NCBI GenBank assembly: GCA_948805675.1
Contig: CAQIBN010000004.1
Location: 74,569 to 138,568 of the forward strand
Direction of reading: 5' to 3'
Origin: an uncultured Clostridia bacterium
GTDB taxonomy: Bacteria; Bacillota; Clostridia; TANB77; CAG-508
DNA length: 64,000 nucleotides
Part shown: one piece after another, positions 46,343-56,732 of the stretch
Layout of the letters: each line of letters begins with the position of its first letter
Position numbering within the stretch: position 1 is the first letter of the stretch
Position numbers and translations under genes: made by a program
Notes under the pieces: model-generated
Seen by the model: only the letters and a program-made list of their open reading frames with translations
Database searches by the model: none
What the model was told of the DNA's origin: nothing

Positions 46343-47041
46343 ATGGAGTATATTTTTATTATAATTATAAGTTTAATTTCTTTGATTGCTATAGCATTTG
46401 TGTATCAAATAAAAATAAAAGATATAAAGAAAATAAAGGAAATTGGGTTTTCAAAGGAATTAAATAATATTACAGATAAATTACCAGAAAATAAAGAAAT
46501 ATGTGAAGAGATTTTAAAACAGATAAACAATAATAGTGATGTTAAAATTGTAGAAGACAAGAATTCTAAAACAAGTCTATATATTGCTATAACTAATACA
46601 ATAAGTATTGCGAATATAAAAGAATCTTTTACAAGAGTTCAAACAATAGCTCATGAATGTATACATTCTACTCAAAATAGACGAATATTAATGTTTAATT
46701 TTATATATTCTAATTTTTATTTATTATATTTTGTTAGTATTTGTTTATTAACTTTATTTAATAAACTTTCAAATCCAATGTTGCAGGTATTTATATTAAC
46801 ACTTTTTAGTTTTATCTATTATAAAGTAAGAAGTTATTTAGAAACAGATGCAATGACTAGAGCTCCATATGTTGCCAAAGAATACATAGAAAAAAGTGAT
46901 GTTATTAAAAAAGAAGAATTAGATATAGTTATGAAAGGTTATTATACAATTAATAATATTGGAATTAAACTAGTGAATTTTCAGGTATTTACAAGTTGTA
47001 TTTTAAAAGTGGTTATTTATTGTGCTTTATGTTTAATTTAA
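46343..47041 (+). CDS. Membrane zinc metallopeptidase-like protein (HExxH)
   Basis: 232 residues. ATG 46343 follows AAAGAGG. N-terminal membrane helix, cytoplasmic helical segment, then TIAHECIHSTQ (HExxH-type HECIH) and two or three more membrane helices. It resembles small neutral zinc-protease families related to YugP-like proteins. Third metal ligand not identified. Substrate unknown. Confidence 0.65.
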   Translation: MEYIFIIIISLISLIAIAFVYQIKIKDIKKIKEIGFSKELNNITDKLPENKEICEEILKQINNNSDVKIVEDKNSKTSLYIAITNTISIANIKESFTRVQTIAHECIHSTQNRRILMFNFIYSNFYLLYFVSICLLTLFNKLSNPMLQVFILTLFSFIYYKVRSYLETDAMTRAPYVAKEYIEKSDVIKKEELDIVMKGYYTINNIGIKLVNFQVFTSCILKVVIYCALCLI

Positions 47042-47253
47042 AGATGGAGTGTATTTTTAAGCTGGTTTGCATAATGAAAAAATTGATGTTGTACAACACC
47101 ATATATCAATTTAAAATATTACAAAATTGAAGTAAAAAATAGTGCAAAAAACAGTTAATAATATATAAAGCATAATAAAAATATTAAATAGAAAATCTTC
47201 AATTTTAATTGAAAAAATTAAAATTAAAATGTTATATTGTTTATAGTAGATTG

Positions 47254-47288
47254 TACCTCGGATAACCCATGGACTCGAGGTATTTTTT
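47254..47288 (+). terminator. Hairpin terminator between the metallopeptidase and recJ
   Basis: TACCTCG / CGAGGTA arms around GATAACCCATGGACT, then TTTTTT. The spacer 47042-47378 otherwise holds nothing I recognise. Confidence 0.7.
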
Positions 47289-47378
47289 GTACTTATTCAC
47301 CTTTTTTTTCAAAATACTCTTTAAAAAATAAATAAAATAGTATACAATAGGGGAAATTAAAAAAATGGGGAGAAATAT

Positions 47379-49067
47379 ATGAACAAGAAATGGGAATGTT
47401 ATAATAATAATAATGAAGAAGTAGAAAGAATTGCAAAAGAGTTTAATGTTAGTAAGATTCTTGCAACAATATTATCTAATAAAAAAATCTCTAAGAAAGA
47501 AGATATAGAAAAGTTTTTAAATCCTAAAAGAAATAATTTTCATGATCCATTTTTAATGCCAGACATGGAAATAGCAGTAGACAGAATTATAAAAGCAATT
47601 GAAACTAAAGAAAAAATAATGATATATGGAGATTATGATGTAGATGGTATTACAAGTATAACTGTATTAAAGCAATTTTTAGCAGATAGAGGAATTGTAG
47701 CAGATACATATATACCAAACAGATTAGACGAAGGGTATGGACTAAATAAAAAAGCAATTGAAGAAATTGCAAAACAAAATTATACTTTAATGATTACAGT
47801 TGATTGTGGAATTTCTGGAATAGATGAAGTTGAATATGCAAATAGTTTAGGAATAGAAACTATTATAACAGACCATCATGAACAAGCAGAAATTATACCA
47901 AATGCACTAGCAGTAGTAGATGCAAAAAGAAAAGATAATAAATATCCATTTAATCAATTAGCTGGTGTTGGAGTTGTATTTAAACTAATTCAAGCAATAG
48001 GTTTTAGTTTAGAATTAGAAGAAAAAGAATACTTAAAATATTTAGATTTAGTATGTGTTGGAACAATATCAGATATAGTTCCTTTAGTTGACGAAAATAG
48101 AGTAATTGCAAAACTTGGATTAAAACTAGTAGAAGTAACAAAAAATTTAGGTCTTAAAACATTATTAGATACAGTAGGATATAAAAAAATTGATTCTATA
48201 ACTATTTCTTTTGGTGTAGCACCTAGAATTAATGCATGTGGTAGAATGGGATACCAAGAAGAGGCTTTAAACTTATTTTTAACAAAGGATTTAGAAGAAG
48301 CTAAAGAGATATCTAATAAATTAAATGAATATAATAAAGAAAGACAAGACAAAGAAAAAAGAATTTTTGCTGAAGCAATTGAAAAAATAGAAAAAGGTGA
48401 GAAAGATAAATCTTGTATTATTTTAGGAAATGAAAATTGGCATCATGGAGTAATAGGAATTGTTGCTTCAAAAGTAACAGATATGTATTTTAAACCAAGT
48501 ATATTAATTTGTTTCGAAGAACAAGGTGATGGAAAAGGCTCAGGTAGAAGTATTCCAGGGTTTGATTTACACGAGGCTTTAACTAAATGTGATAAATATA
48601 TCGAAAAATTTGGTGGTCATTCAATGGCTATAGGAATAACAGTAAAGAAAGATAATTTCGAAGAATTTAAAAAACAATTTGAAGAATATGCTAAAAATAG
48701 TGATATTGATAAAATTATTCCAATTATATATATAGATGAAGAAATTACTTTAAAAGATATTAATTTAAAAGCAGTTCAAGAATTACAATTATTAGAGCCA
48801 TTTGGAGAAGGTAACAAAATGCCACTATTTTTATATAAAAATTTAAGAATAGATTCAATTAGAGCTTTATCTGAAGGAAAACATTTAAAATTAACATTAA
48901 AAGATGATAACATGGTTATTGACGCAATTGGTTTCAACATGGGAGAATATACAAACGACTATTTGATAGGAGATAAAGTAGATATTGTTGGAAATTTAGA
49001 GATTAATAGCTTTAATGGGATAGACAAAGTACAAATAAATTTAAAAGATATAAGAAAATCATACTAA
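47379..49067 (+). CDS. recJ: Single-stranded-DNA exonuclease RecJ
   Basis: 5'-3' ssDNA exonuclease in recombination and mismatch repair. 562 residues. DHH-family motifs: YGDYDVDGIT near residue 86, TVDCGISG, TDHHEQAE (DHH), GTISDIVPL, and the DHHA1 domain with GGHSMAIGITV near 410. OB-fold tail from about 445. ATG 47379 follows GGGGAGA. rel follows 255 bases downstream. Confidence 0.95.
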   Translation: MNKKWECYNNNNEEVERIAKEFNVSKILATILSNKKISKKEDIEKFLNPKRNNFHDPFLMPDMEIAVDRIIKAIETKEKIMIYGDYDVDGITSITVLKQFLADRGIVADTYIPNRLDEGYGLNKKAIEEIAKQNYTLMITVDCGISGIDEVEYANSLGIETIITDHHEQAEIIPNALAVVDAKRKDNKYPFNQLAGVGVVFKLIQAIGFSLELEEKEYLKYLDLVCVGTISDIVPLVDENRVIAKLGLKLVEVTKNLGLKTLLDTVGYKKIDSITISFGVAPRINACGRMGYQEEALNLFLTKDLEEAKEISNKLNEYNKERQDKEKRIFAEAIEKIEKGEKDKSCIILGNENWHHGVIGIVASKVTDMYFKPSILICFEEQGDGKGSGRSIPGFDLHEALTKCDKYIEKFGGHSMAIGITVKKDNFEEFKKQFEEYAKNSDIDKIIPIIYIDEEITLKDINLKAVQELQLLEPFGEGNKMPLFLYKNLRIDSIRALSEGKHLKLTLKDDNMVIDAIGFNMGEYTNDYLIGDKVDIVGNLEINSFNGIDKVQINLKDIRKSY

Positions 49068-49322
49068 ATAAAAAATAATTATAAACAGCCATAAACAAAA
49101 TAACAGCAAAAAGAAATAAATAAACAATTCATTAGAATATTATAGTAAAAAATGATACATAAGATATTAAAGTATATGGATAGTTGAAATTTTATGAAAA
49201 ACCTAAAATAATATAAAAAGTATAATAAACATAGACTTCTTTGCATCAACATACCATAAAAGAAAACCGAAATTTTAGTATTAATAGTACAACCTATTAA
49301 CAAAAAGTAAGGAGGAAGCCAT

Positions 49323-51516
49323 ATGTCAGAAATAAAAGATGTAACAATAGATGATGTTATAAAAAAAATGAAGCAAAATAAAAGGAAAACAGATATAAAG
49401 ATAATTATAAGAGCTTACGAATATGCTAAGGGCCATCATGGGGACCAATTAAGAAAATCTGGTGAGCCATATATTATACATCCTTTGCAAGTTGCATATA
49501 TATTAGCTAATTTAGAGCTTGATGAAAGTACAATATGTGCAGCGTTATTACATGATGTTGCAGAAGATACAGATGTAACTATAAGAGATATTTCAAAAGA
49601 ATTCAGTGAAGAAATTGCTCGGTATGGTTGATGGAGTGACCAAGCTTGGAAAATTAAACTATACAAGTGCAGAAGAACAACAAGTAGAAAATTATAGAAA
49701 AATGTTTTTAGCAATGGGAAAAGATATTAGAGTTATATTAATAAAACTAGCAGATAGACTTCATAACATGAGAACTCTAAAATTCCTTAAAAAAGATAGA
49801 CAAATAGCAATAGCAAAAGAAACAATGGATTTATATGCACCACTTGCAAACAGATTAGGTATGTACAGTCTAAAATGGGAACTAGAAGATTTATCTTTTA
49901 AATATTTATATCCAGAAGACTTTAAAGAAATTGTAGAAGGTATAGATAAAAAAAGAGAAGAGAGATTAAAATTTATTGAAAAAATAATGGATGATATAAC
50001 ATTAGAATTAAAAAAAGAAAAAATTGAAGCAGAAATAACAGGAAGAGCAAAACATCTATATAGTATATATAGAAAAATGAAAAGAGATGGAAAAAATTTA
50101 GACCAGATTTATGATTTATTTGCTTTAAGAATTTTGGTTAATTCTGTAAAAGATTGTTATGCTGCTTTAGGAGTTGTACATGAATTATATAATCCTATGC
50201 CAGGAAGATTTAAAGATTATATTGCAGTTCCAAAACCAAATATGTATCAATCCTTACATACAACGCTAATTGGTCCAAAAGGTACTCCTTTTGAAGTACA
50301 AATTCGTACATGGGATATGCATAGAATTGCAGAATTTGGTATTGCTGCACATTGGGCATATAAAGAAGCAAATAAAGATAAAAAGACATCTGTTGTTGTA
50401 AATGAAGATAAACTTGCTTGGCTTCGTGAAACATTAGAGTGGCAAAAAGATATGCAAGATCCACAAGAGTTTTTAAATACATTAAAAACAGAATTATTTG
50501 AAGATGAAGTATATGTATTTACTCCAAAAGGTCAAATAAAAGTATTACCAAGAGGAAGTACGCCAATAGATTTTGCATATAATATTCATGAACAAATAGG
50601 ACATCATATGACAGGTGCTAAAATAAATAGTAAAATGATGCCAATTATTACACATCTTCATAATGGAGATATTGTAGAAATTATTACATCAGAACAAGCA
50701 AAAGGGCCAAGTAGAGATTGGTTAAAATTTGTTAAAAGTTCAAGTGCAAAAAATAAAATTCAGGGTTGGTTTAAGAAAAATCAAAGAGAAGAAAATATAG
50801 TAAAAGGTAAAGAATTAGTAGAAAAAGAAATAAAAAGATTAGGTATTAGTTATTCGGAAGTCTTTAAAACAGAATTCATAAATGTTGCATTAAATAGATA
50901 TAAATTTAATACAATAGATGATATGTATTCAAGTGTAGGATTTGGAGCAATATCAGCTGGAAAAGTAATCGCAAGAATGTTAGAAGAATATAGAAAAGAA
51001 CATGATGCAGATAATATAGAAGAAAAATTACAGGAATTATCTAAAGAAAGAACAACTCGTTCTAAACCTTCTAGTGTAGGAATTGTGGTTGAAGGAATTG
51101 ATAATTGTTTAGTAAGACTTTCAAAATGCTGTAATCCTGTTCCAGGTGACGAAATTGTAGGATTTATTACAAGAGGTAGAGGTGTGTCTGTACATCGCAA
51201 AGATTGTGTAAATATGAAAGATTTAATAAGTCAAGATGGAAGAATGATAGATGTGTACTGGTATAATGAGCCAAAAGCATCTTATAATGTAGATATAGAA
51301 ATATATGCAAATGATAGAAATGGATTGTTAGCAGATATTATAAAAGAAATTGGTAATAACAAATGTAAGCTAATTGGAGTAAATTCTAAAGCAAATAAAG
51401 AAAGAATAGCTATAACAGAAGTAACTATTGAGGTCGAGAATTTAGAAGAATTAAACAAAATCTTAAAAGCTTTAAGAAAAATAGATAGTGTTTATGAAGT
51501 TAATAGAAAGAAATAA
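49323..51516 (+). CDS. rel: Bifunctional (p)ppGpp synthetase/hydrolase, one C-GGT +1 site
   Basis: Makes and degrades the alarmones ppGpp and pppGpp. 730 residues after recoding, standard for Rel. Domains: HD hydrolase (HDVAEDT near residue 79), synthetase (near 240, RFKDYIAVPKPNMYQSLHT), TGS (FTPKGQIKVLPRGSTPIDFAY), and ACT at the end. The plain frame stops at 49631, three codons after in-frame CGG 49620-49622, leaving only half the hydrolase domain. Skipping the C gives SEEIA-GMVDGVTKLGKL, the family's own VDGVTKL segment. ATG behind AAGGAGG. The MBL hydrolase follows 19 bases later. Confidence 0.95.
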
Positions 51517-51535
51517 AAGAAGGAATGTTTAAAAA

Positions 51536-52189
51536 ATGATACTAAAGAGAATTAAAGTAATAGCAATGTTAAATGAAGCTACAAATTGTTATATAGTACA
51601 AGATGAAAATTCGAAAGAAACTATGGTTATAGACCCTGGTGCAGAATCAGACAAGATTATAGAAATGTTAGATGTTTTGGGTGCTAATTTAAAATATATT
51701 TATTTAACACATTGTCATGGTGACCATATAGGTGGTGTAAATGATTTAAAAGATAAAAAAGGTGGTAAGATTTTAATTCATAGATATGATACTGAAGGAT
51801 TATATAAAGACAATATAAGTTTATGTTCATATATAGGAATGGAACCACCAAAAGAATTAGAAGCAGATTCAAGAGTAGATGATGCAGATTTAATTCATGT
51901 TGGAAATTTAGAATTTAGAATAATTCATACACCAGGACATACAAGTGGAGGGAGTTCATTATATTGTGAAAAAGAAAGTCTAATTTTTTCAGGTGATACA
52001 ATATTTAGAGGAACCTGGGGAAGAACAGATTTGCCAACAGGTAGTTTTGATGATATTATAAATTCTATAATGAACAAGATTCTAATTTTACCAGATGAAA
52101 CAATTATTTATCCAGGACATGGAAAATCTACAAAAATAAAAGAAGAAAAACCAATTTATTATGATTTACAAGAAAGACAAGACATGTGA
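51536..52189 (+). CDS. Metallo-beta-lactamase fold hydrolase (glyoxalase II-like)
   Basis: 217 residues. Seen: MVIDPGAESDKI, THCHGDHIGG (HxHxDH), HTPGHTSGGSS, FSGDTIFRGTWGRTDLP and PGHGKSTKI: the five metal-binding motifs of the family. Closest in layout to hydroxyacylglutathione hydrolase-like proteins found after rel in Clostridia. ATG 51538 behind AGAAGGAATG; probably co-transcribed with rel. The first REP-like element begins at its stop codon. Confidence 0.88.
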   Translation: MILKRIKVIAMLNEATNCYIVQDENSKETMVIDPGAESDKIIEMLDVLGANLKYIYLTHCHGDHIGGVNDLKDKKGGKILIHRYDTEGLYKDNISLCSYIGMEPPKELEADSRVDDADLIHVGNLEFRIIHTPGHTSGGSSLYCEKESLIFSGDTIFRGTWGRTDLPTGSFDDIINSIMNKILILPDETIIYPGHGKSTKIKEEKPIYYDLQERQDM

Positions 52190-52352
52190 ACATCGAGAAC
52201 ATCAGGAAAGCGAACATTGGGGACGGGGTTAAATGTTCATTTTTAAGTTTCAAATTTTATTGATTTAATAGTAGTTACAAGTATTAAAAAAACGAACATT
52301 TAACCCCGTCCCCGATGTTCCCCAATGTTCGCCGATGTTCAACCGATGTTCA
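52190..52352. repeat. REP-like palindromic element, copy 1
   Basis: Core GGGGACGGGGTTAAATGTTC at 52219-52238 repeated inverted at 52294-52313, flanked by short iterated units (GAACATCG / CGATGTTC) on both sides. GC-rich against its AT-rich setting. This GGGGACGG sequence type is known in Firmicutes as a REP/RAYT-type mobile palindrome. Confidence 0.82.
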
Positions 52353-52372
52353 TTAAAAAAGGAGGAGATAGT

Positions 52373-53629
52373 ATGTTACAAAAACCGAAAGGAACTAAAG
52401 ATATATTGCCAAGTGAAATATATAAATGGCAATATATTGAATCTAAAGTAAAGAATATATTTGAAAATTATGGATTTAAAGAAATTAGAGTACCTGTATT
52501 TGAAAATACAGAATTGTTTCAAAGAGGTGTTGGTGATACTACAGATGTTGTACAAAAAGAAATGTATACATTTGATGATAAAGGTGGAAGAAGTATTACT
52601 TTAAGGCCAGAGGGTACAGCAGGAGTAGTTAGAGCATATATAGAAAATGGAATGGCAAGCCTTCCATCACCTGTTAAACTTTGGTATAACATGGCTATGT
52701 ATAGATATGAAAATGTTCAAAAAGGAAGATTAAGAGAATTTCACCAAATAGGTGCTGAAATGTTTTCTACTTCATCATACTTAGCAGATGTAGAGCTTAT
52801 AACAATGGCTAGTAAAATATTTAAAGCTTTAAATATTTCAAATGTAAAATTAACAATTAATAGTATTGGATGTCCTATTTGTAGAAAAAAATATCAAGAA
52901 GCATTAAAAGAATTTATAAGACCAAACTTAGATATGTATTGTGGTACATGTAAAACAAGATTTGAAAAAAATCCAATGAGAATTCTGGATTGTAAAGAAG
53001 GAAAATGTAAACAATTAAATAGTGGAGCACCAATTATATTAGACTATTTATGTGAAGAATGTAAAGAACATTTTGAAAATGTAAAAACTAGTCTTGATTC
53101 ATTAGGGATACAATATATAGTAGACCCTGCAATTGTAAGGGGATTAGATTATTATACAAAAACTGTATTTGAGTTTATTTCAGAAGAAGAAGGATATACA
53201 GTTTTAGCTGGTGGAAGATATGATGGATTAGTAAAAGAATTAGAGGGGAGTGATACTCCTGCTATTGGTTTTGCTATGGGTGCAGAAAGATTAGTGGAAG
53301 TTTATGAAAAATACAATAAAGATAATATGATTCAAGATAAAAATATGTCTTTATACATAGCTTACATTGGTGATGAGGCAAATATATTTACTACTAAATT
53401 AGTAGAGAATTTAAGAGAAGCAGATATATTTGTGGAAAAAGATGTAACAGGAAAAAGTTTAAAAGCACAACTTAAATATGCTGATAAGAAAAATAGTAAA
53501 TATTTAATAATTATTGGTGATGATGAACTTAAAAATAGAGAAGCAAAAATAAAAGAAATGGATTCTGGAAAAGAAGAAAATATAAGATTAGAATTAGAAG
53601 ACATAAAAAAATATTTGAATAATAACTAA
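52373..53629 (+). CDS. hisS: Histidyl-tRNA synthetase
   Basis: Charges tRNA-His. 418 residues. ATG 52373 follows AGGAGG. Class II motifs: RVPVFENTELFQRGVGDTTDVV (motif 1), LRPEGTAGVVRAYIE, YRYENVQKGRLREFHQ (motif 2), the His-binding GLDYYTKTVFEF, and motif 3 AIGFAMGAERL. The anticodon domain is at the end. The upstream REP palindrome separates it from the MBL gene. Confidence 0.97.
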   Translation: MLQKPKGTKDILPSEIYKWQYIESKVKNIFENYGFKEIRVPVFENTELFQRGVGDTTDVVQKEMYTFDDKGGRSITLRPEGTAGVVRAYIENGMASLPSPVKLWYNMAMYRYENVQKGRLREFHQIGAEMFSTSSYLADVELITMASKIFKALNISNVKLTINSIGCPICRKKYQEALKEFIRPNLDMYCGTCKTRFEKNPMRILDCKEGKCKQLNSGAPIILDYLCEECKEHFENVKTSLDSLGIQYIVDPAIVRGLDYYTKTVFEFISEEEGYTVLAGGRYDGLVKELEGSDTPAIGFAMGAERLVEVYEKYNKDNMIQDKNMSLYIAYIGDEANIFTTKLVENLREADIFVEKDVTGKSLKAQLKYADKKNSKYLIIIGDDELKNREAKIKEMDSGKEENIRLELEDIKKYLNNN

Positions 53630-53716
53630 AATTTATCATATTCTCTTGTGTACAAGCATATATTTATATAATAGGGATTTCTATTATATAAGAGCTTATA
53701 GACAAAGGAGAAAAAT

Positions 53717-54868
53717 ATGGTAAATGTAACAGTTATAAATAGAAAAGATGCAATAAAATATCTAGTAAGAATTGGAATAGCTATTGTTATAGTTAGTTTT
53801 CTTGCTAGATATTTTACTGGACTTAGGGAAAAAGATATATCTAATATCACAAAACTAAAAGATGAAAGCAAAATGGCTTTTATATCTTGTTTAGATGATA
53901 CTATTCCTACAATACAAGAGGTAAATAAATGTGAAAATACAGATAAAGATAATTACATAGAACCATTGAAATTAGCCTTAACTAAAGAATTAGGAGTTTT
54001 AGATTCCATAGAGAAAAAATATGTTAGTGAAAATATTGTAAAGTCAAGTAATGAATCAAGTATATCAAGTGAAGATTTGGAAGAACAAAACAGAATGAAA
54101 GAAGTACCAACTGGAATAAAAACAGAGGTTTTACCAAATAATGTGCCAACTAAATATACTAATACACATAATAGTGTACAAATAAAAAATGAAAGTAAAT
54201 ATTCTCTTACACAAGAGATGTTAAATACAGAAGGTGTAACAATTAATAATAAAAATGTATTAATTTTCCATACACACACATGTGAAAGTTATACTCCAAG
54301 TGAAACAAGTAAGTATAATCAAACTGGTAATTTTAGAACAACAGATTTAAATTTTTCAGTTGCACGAGTTGGAACAGAATTACAAAACCATTTAAAAGCT
54401 TATGGATATAATGTAATACATGATAAAACATATCATGATTATCCATCATATTCTGGTTCGTATGGTAACTCTCTAACAACGGTACAGAATTTATTAAAAG
54501 TCAATAAAGACTTTGATGTTGTAATTGATATACATAGAGATGCTATTGCAGATAGCACATATGCTCCTACTGTAAAAATTGGTGATGAATATGCATCACA
54601 ATTAATGTTTGTAATTGGAACAAATGGCTCAGGGTTAGAACATGATAATTGGGTACAAAATTTAAAATTTGCAATAAAAGTTCAAGAAAAAGCAAATGAA
54701 ATGTATCCAGGGCTTTTTAAACCAATGATGGTAAGAAATTCAAGATACAATCAGAATGTATCTAAAGCAGCATGTATTATTGAAGTTGGAGCAACAGGTA
54801 ATACATTAGAGCAGTCAAATAATAGTATGAAATATTTAGCAAAGATACTTAGTGAAGTTATGAAGTAA
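53717..54868 (+). CDS. spoIIP: Stage II sporulation protein P
   Basis: Peptidoglycan amidase/endopeptidase that drives forespore engulfment with SpoIID and SpoIIM. 383 residues. N-terminal membrane helix (residues 14-32), Ser/Glu-rich linker, then the catalytic domain: LIFHTHTCESYTPS (zinc/catalytic His), YNVIHDKTYHDYP, DVVIDIHRDAI and ACIIEVGATGNT. ATG behind AAAGGAG. A second REP-like element follows its stop. Confidence 0.95.
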   Translation: MVNVTVINRKDAIKYLVRIGIAIVIVSFLARYFTGLREKDISNITKLKDESKMAFISCLDDTIPTIQEVNKCENTDKDNYIEPLKLALTKELGVLDSIEKKYVSENIVKSSNESSISSEDLEEQNRMKEVPTGIKTEVLPNNVPTKYTNTHNSVQIKNESKYSLTQEMLNTEGVTINNKNVLIFHTHTCESYTPSETSKYNQTGNFRTTDLNFSVARVGTELQNHLKAYGYNVIHDKTYHDYPSYSGSYGNSLTTVQNLLKVNKDFDVVIDIHRDAIADSTYAPTVKIGDEYASQLMFVIGTNGSGLEHDNWVQNLKFAIKVQEKANEMYPGLFKPMMVRNSRYNQNVSKAACIIEVGATGNTLEQSNNSMKYLAKILSEVMK

Positions 54869-54891
54869 AAACTTGAAAAACCGACTAAACA

Positions 54892-55046
54892 ACGAACTAT
54901 GGGGGCGAACAATGGAAGGCGAACAATGGGGACGGGGTTAAATGTTCATTTTGTAAGTGCTTATAACCATTGTTATATAAGTAGAATTATGAAGTTCAAA
55001 ATGAACATTTAACCCCGTCCCCATTGTTCGTCTCCATTGTTCGTCA
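54892..55046. repeat. REP-like palindromic element, copy 2
   Basis: Same 20-base core as copy 1 (54928-54947) and its inverse (55003-55022), with flanking CGAACAATGG / CCATTGTTCG units. The flanking units differ from copy 1 (AATGG instead of ATCG) but keep pairing across the element, so the arms changed together. Confidence 0.82.
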
Positions 55047-55275
55047 ATTAAAAGCAATAATTTATCTTATATTTTTATTGCATAACAATGATATTTAATA
55101 TAAAATTAGAAACAATAAGGTGTAACTTTAATGACTTTAATATAAACTAGATGATAAATAGAAAGTAAAGATTTATTTTGATATGATTTTTTAAAATTCA
55201 AGTTTTATTTTTAGTCTGTTTAGTTTTAATAGTTTGTTTTGAGTTACATTATACAAAAGAAAGGTGTGAGTTTAA

Positions 55276-56605
55276 ATGTGTAATATAAAATTAGATATTA
55301 AAAATAGCGGTGTGAGTGACAAGTCTATTATGTTATACAAATATAGGGTAGAAGAAATACATAATAGATTTAAAGAAGATGCAAGTAAAGAGGATGCATT
55401 TTTAGGCTGGTTAAACTTACCAAATAGTTATGATAAAAAAGAATTTGAGAAAATAAAGAAAAGTGCTAAAAAGATACAAGAATCATCAGATATATTACTA
55501 GTAATTGGTATAGGTGGTTCATATTTAGGTGCAAGAGCAGTTATAGAATCTTTAACAAATACTTTTTATAATATGTTAGATAAAGAACAAAGAAATACTC
55601 CTCAAATATTGTATGTTGGAAATAACCTAAGCTCAAATTATTTAAATGATTTAATTGATGTAATAGGAGATAAAGATGTATCTATTAACGTTATATCAAA
55701 ATCTGGAACAACAACAGAACCTGCAATTGCTTTTAGATTTTTTAGAGAATTTTTAGAAAGTAAATATGGAATAAAAGAGGCAAGAAAAAGAATTTATGTT
55801 ACAACAGATAAAACTAAAGGAGCATTAAAACAACTTGCGACAGAAGAAAAATATACAAGTTTTATTATTCCAGATAACATAGGAGGAAGATATTCTGTAT
55901 TAACAGCAGTACGGATTATTACCAATTGCAGTAGCTGGAATAGATATAGATAAATTAATGCAAGGTGCTAAATTTGCATGTGACAAATATTCAGATCCTA
56001 ATATAAAATATAATGAATGTTATAAATATGCGGTAATAAGAAACTGTTTATATAATACTAATAAAGATATTGAAATATTGGTTACATATGAACCTAAAAT
56101 GCATTATATTATAGAATGGTGGAAACAACTTTTTGGTGAAAGTGAAGGAAAAGAAAGTAAAGGTATTTTTCCTACAGGAGCCGAATTTACAACAGATTTA
56201 CATTCTTTGGGACAATATATACAAGAGGGTAGAAGAAGTTTATTTGAAACAGTTATTAATATTGAGCATAGCCAAAGTGATATAAAAATAAATTCTGATG
56301 AAGATGATTTAGATGGACTTAATTATATAGCAGGAAAAAAATTGTCTTTTGTAAATAAAAAAGCTATGCAAGGAACTATAAAAGCACATGTTGATGGAGG
56401 AGTTCCAAATATTCTAATTAATATAGATGAATTAAATGCAGAAAATATAGGTGGGCTAATATACTTCTTTGAAAAGGCTTGTGCTGTTTCTGGAATGCTT
56501 TTAGGAATAAATCCTTTTAATCAACCTGGTGTAGAAAAGTATAAAACAAATATGTTTAAATTATTAGACAAACCAGGATATGGAAATGATAGTAAGAAAA
56601 AATAG
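55276..56605 (+). CDS. pgi: Glucose-6-phosphate isomerase, one C-GGA +1 site
   Basis: Interconverts glucose 6-phosphate and fructose 6-phosphate. 442 residues after recoding, the Firmicute short form. Seen: VIGIGGSYLGARAVIE near residue 77, INVISKSGTTTEPAIAF near 140, then GGRYSVLTAV and onward. The plain frame stops at 55953. Skipping the C at in-frame CGG 55912-55914 gives LTAV-GLLPIAVAGIDID, the family's most conserved GGRxSxLTxVGLLP signature. C-terminal ILLGINPFNQPGVE-type segment intact. ATG behind AGAAAGG. This is an essential-type metabolic gene with no other copy in the window. Confidence 0.95.
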
Positions 56606-56613
56606 TCTATAAT

Positions 56614-56658
56614 AGATAAGATTACGAAATGGGATGAAGATTTCGTAATCTTATTTTA
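56614..56658 (+). terminator. Terminator of pgi
   Basis: AATAAGATTACGAAAT-type arms with T tail, 8 bases after the stop. Confidence 0.78.
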
Positions 56659-56732
56659 CATAATGCTGAAAATGTGTTACAATAATGTTATAATATTGTA
56701 ACAAAATGATTAAACAGAAAAGGAGAATTCAT

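Noticed and set aside
1763..55914. The 13 frame changes as sequencing or assembly errors
   Set aside because: All have the same extra base (C), always directly before a Gly GGN codon in phase, on both strands, with no cases in other phases or of other bases, and one gene has three. Random or homopolymer error would scatter. Reads were not available, so this is not fully excluded.
1763..55914. The 13 sites as prfB-like or slippery-heptamer frameshifts
   Set aside because: There is no shared upstream Shine-Dalgarno-like stimulator, no CTT-TGA and no homopolymer slip site; the codon before CGG varies widely. The constant part is C-GGN only.
1763..55914. Reassignment of CGG to another amino acid or to stop
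   Set aside because: A one-codon reassignment would keep the frame, but here the frame changes by +1 each time.
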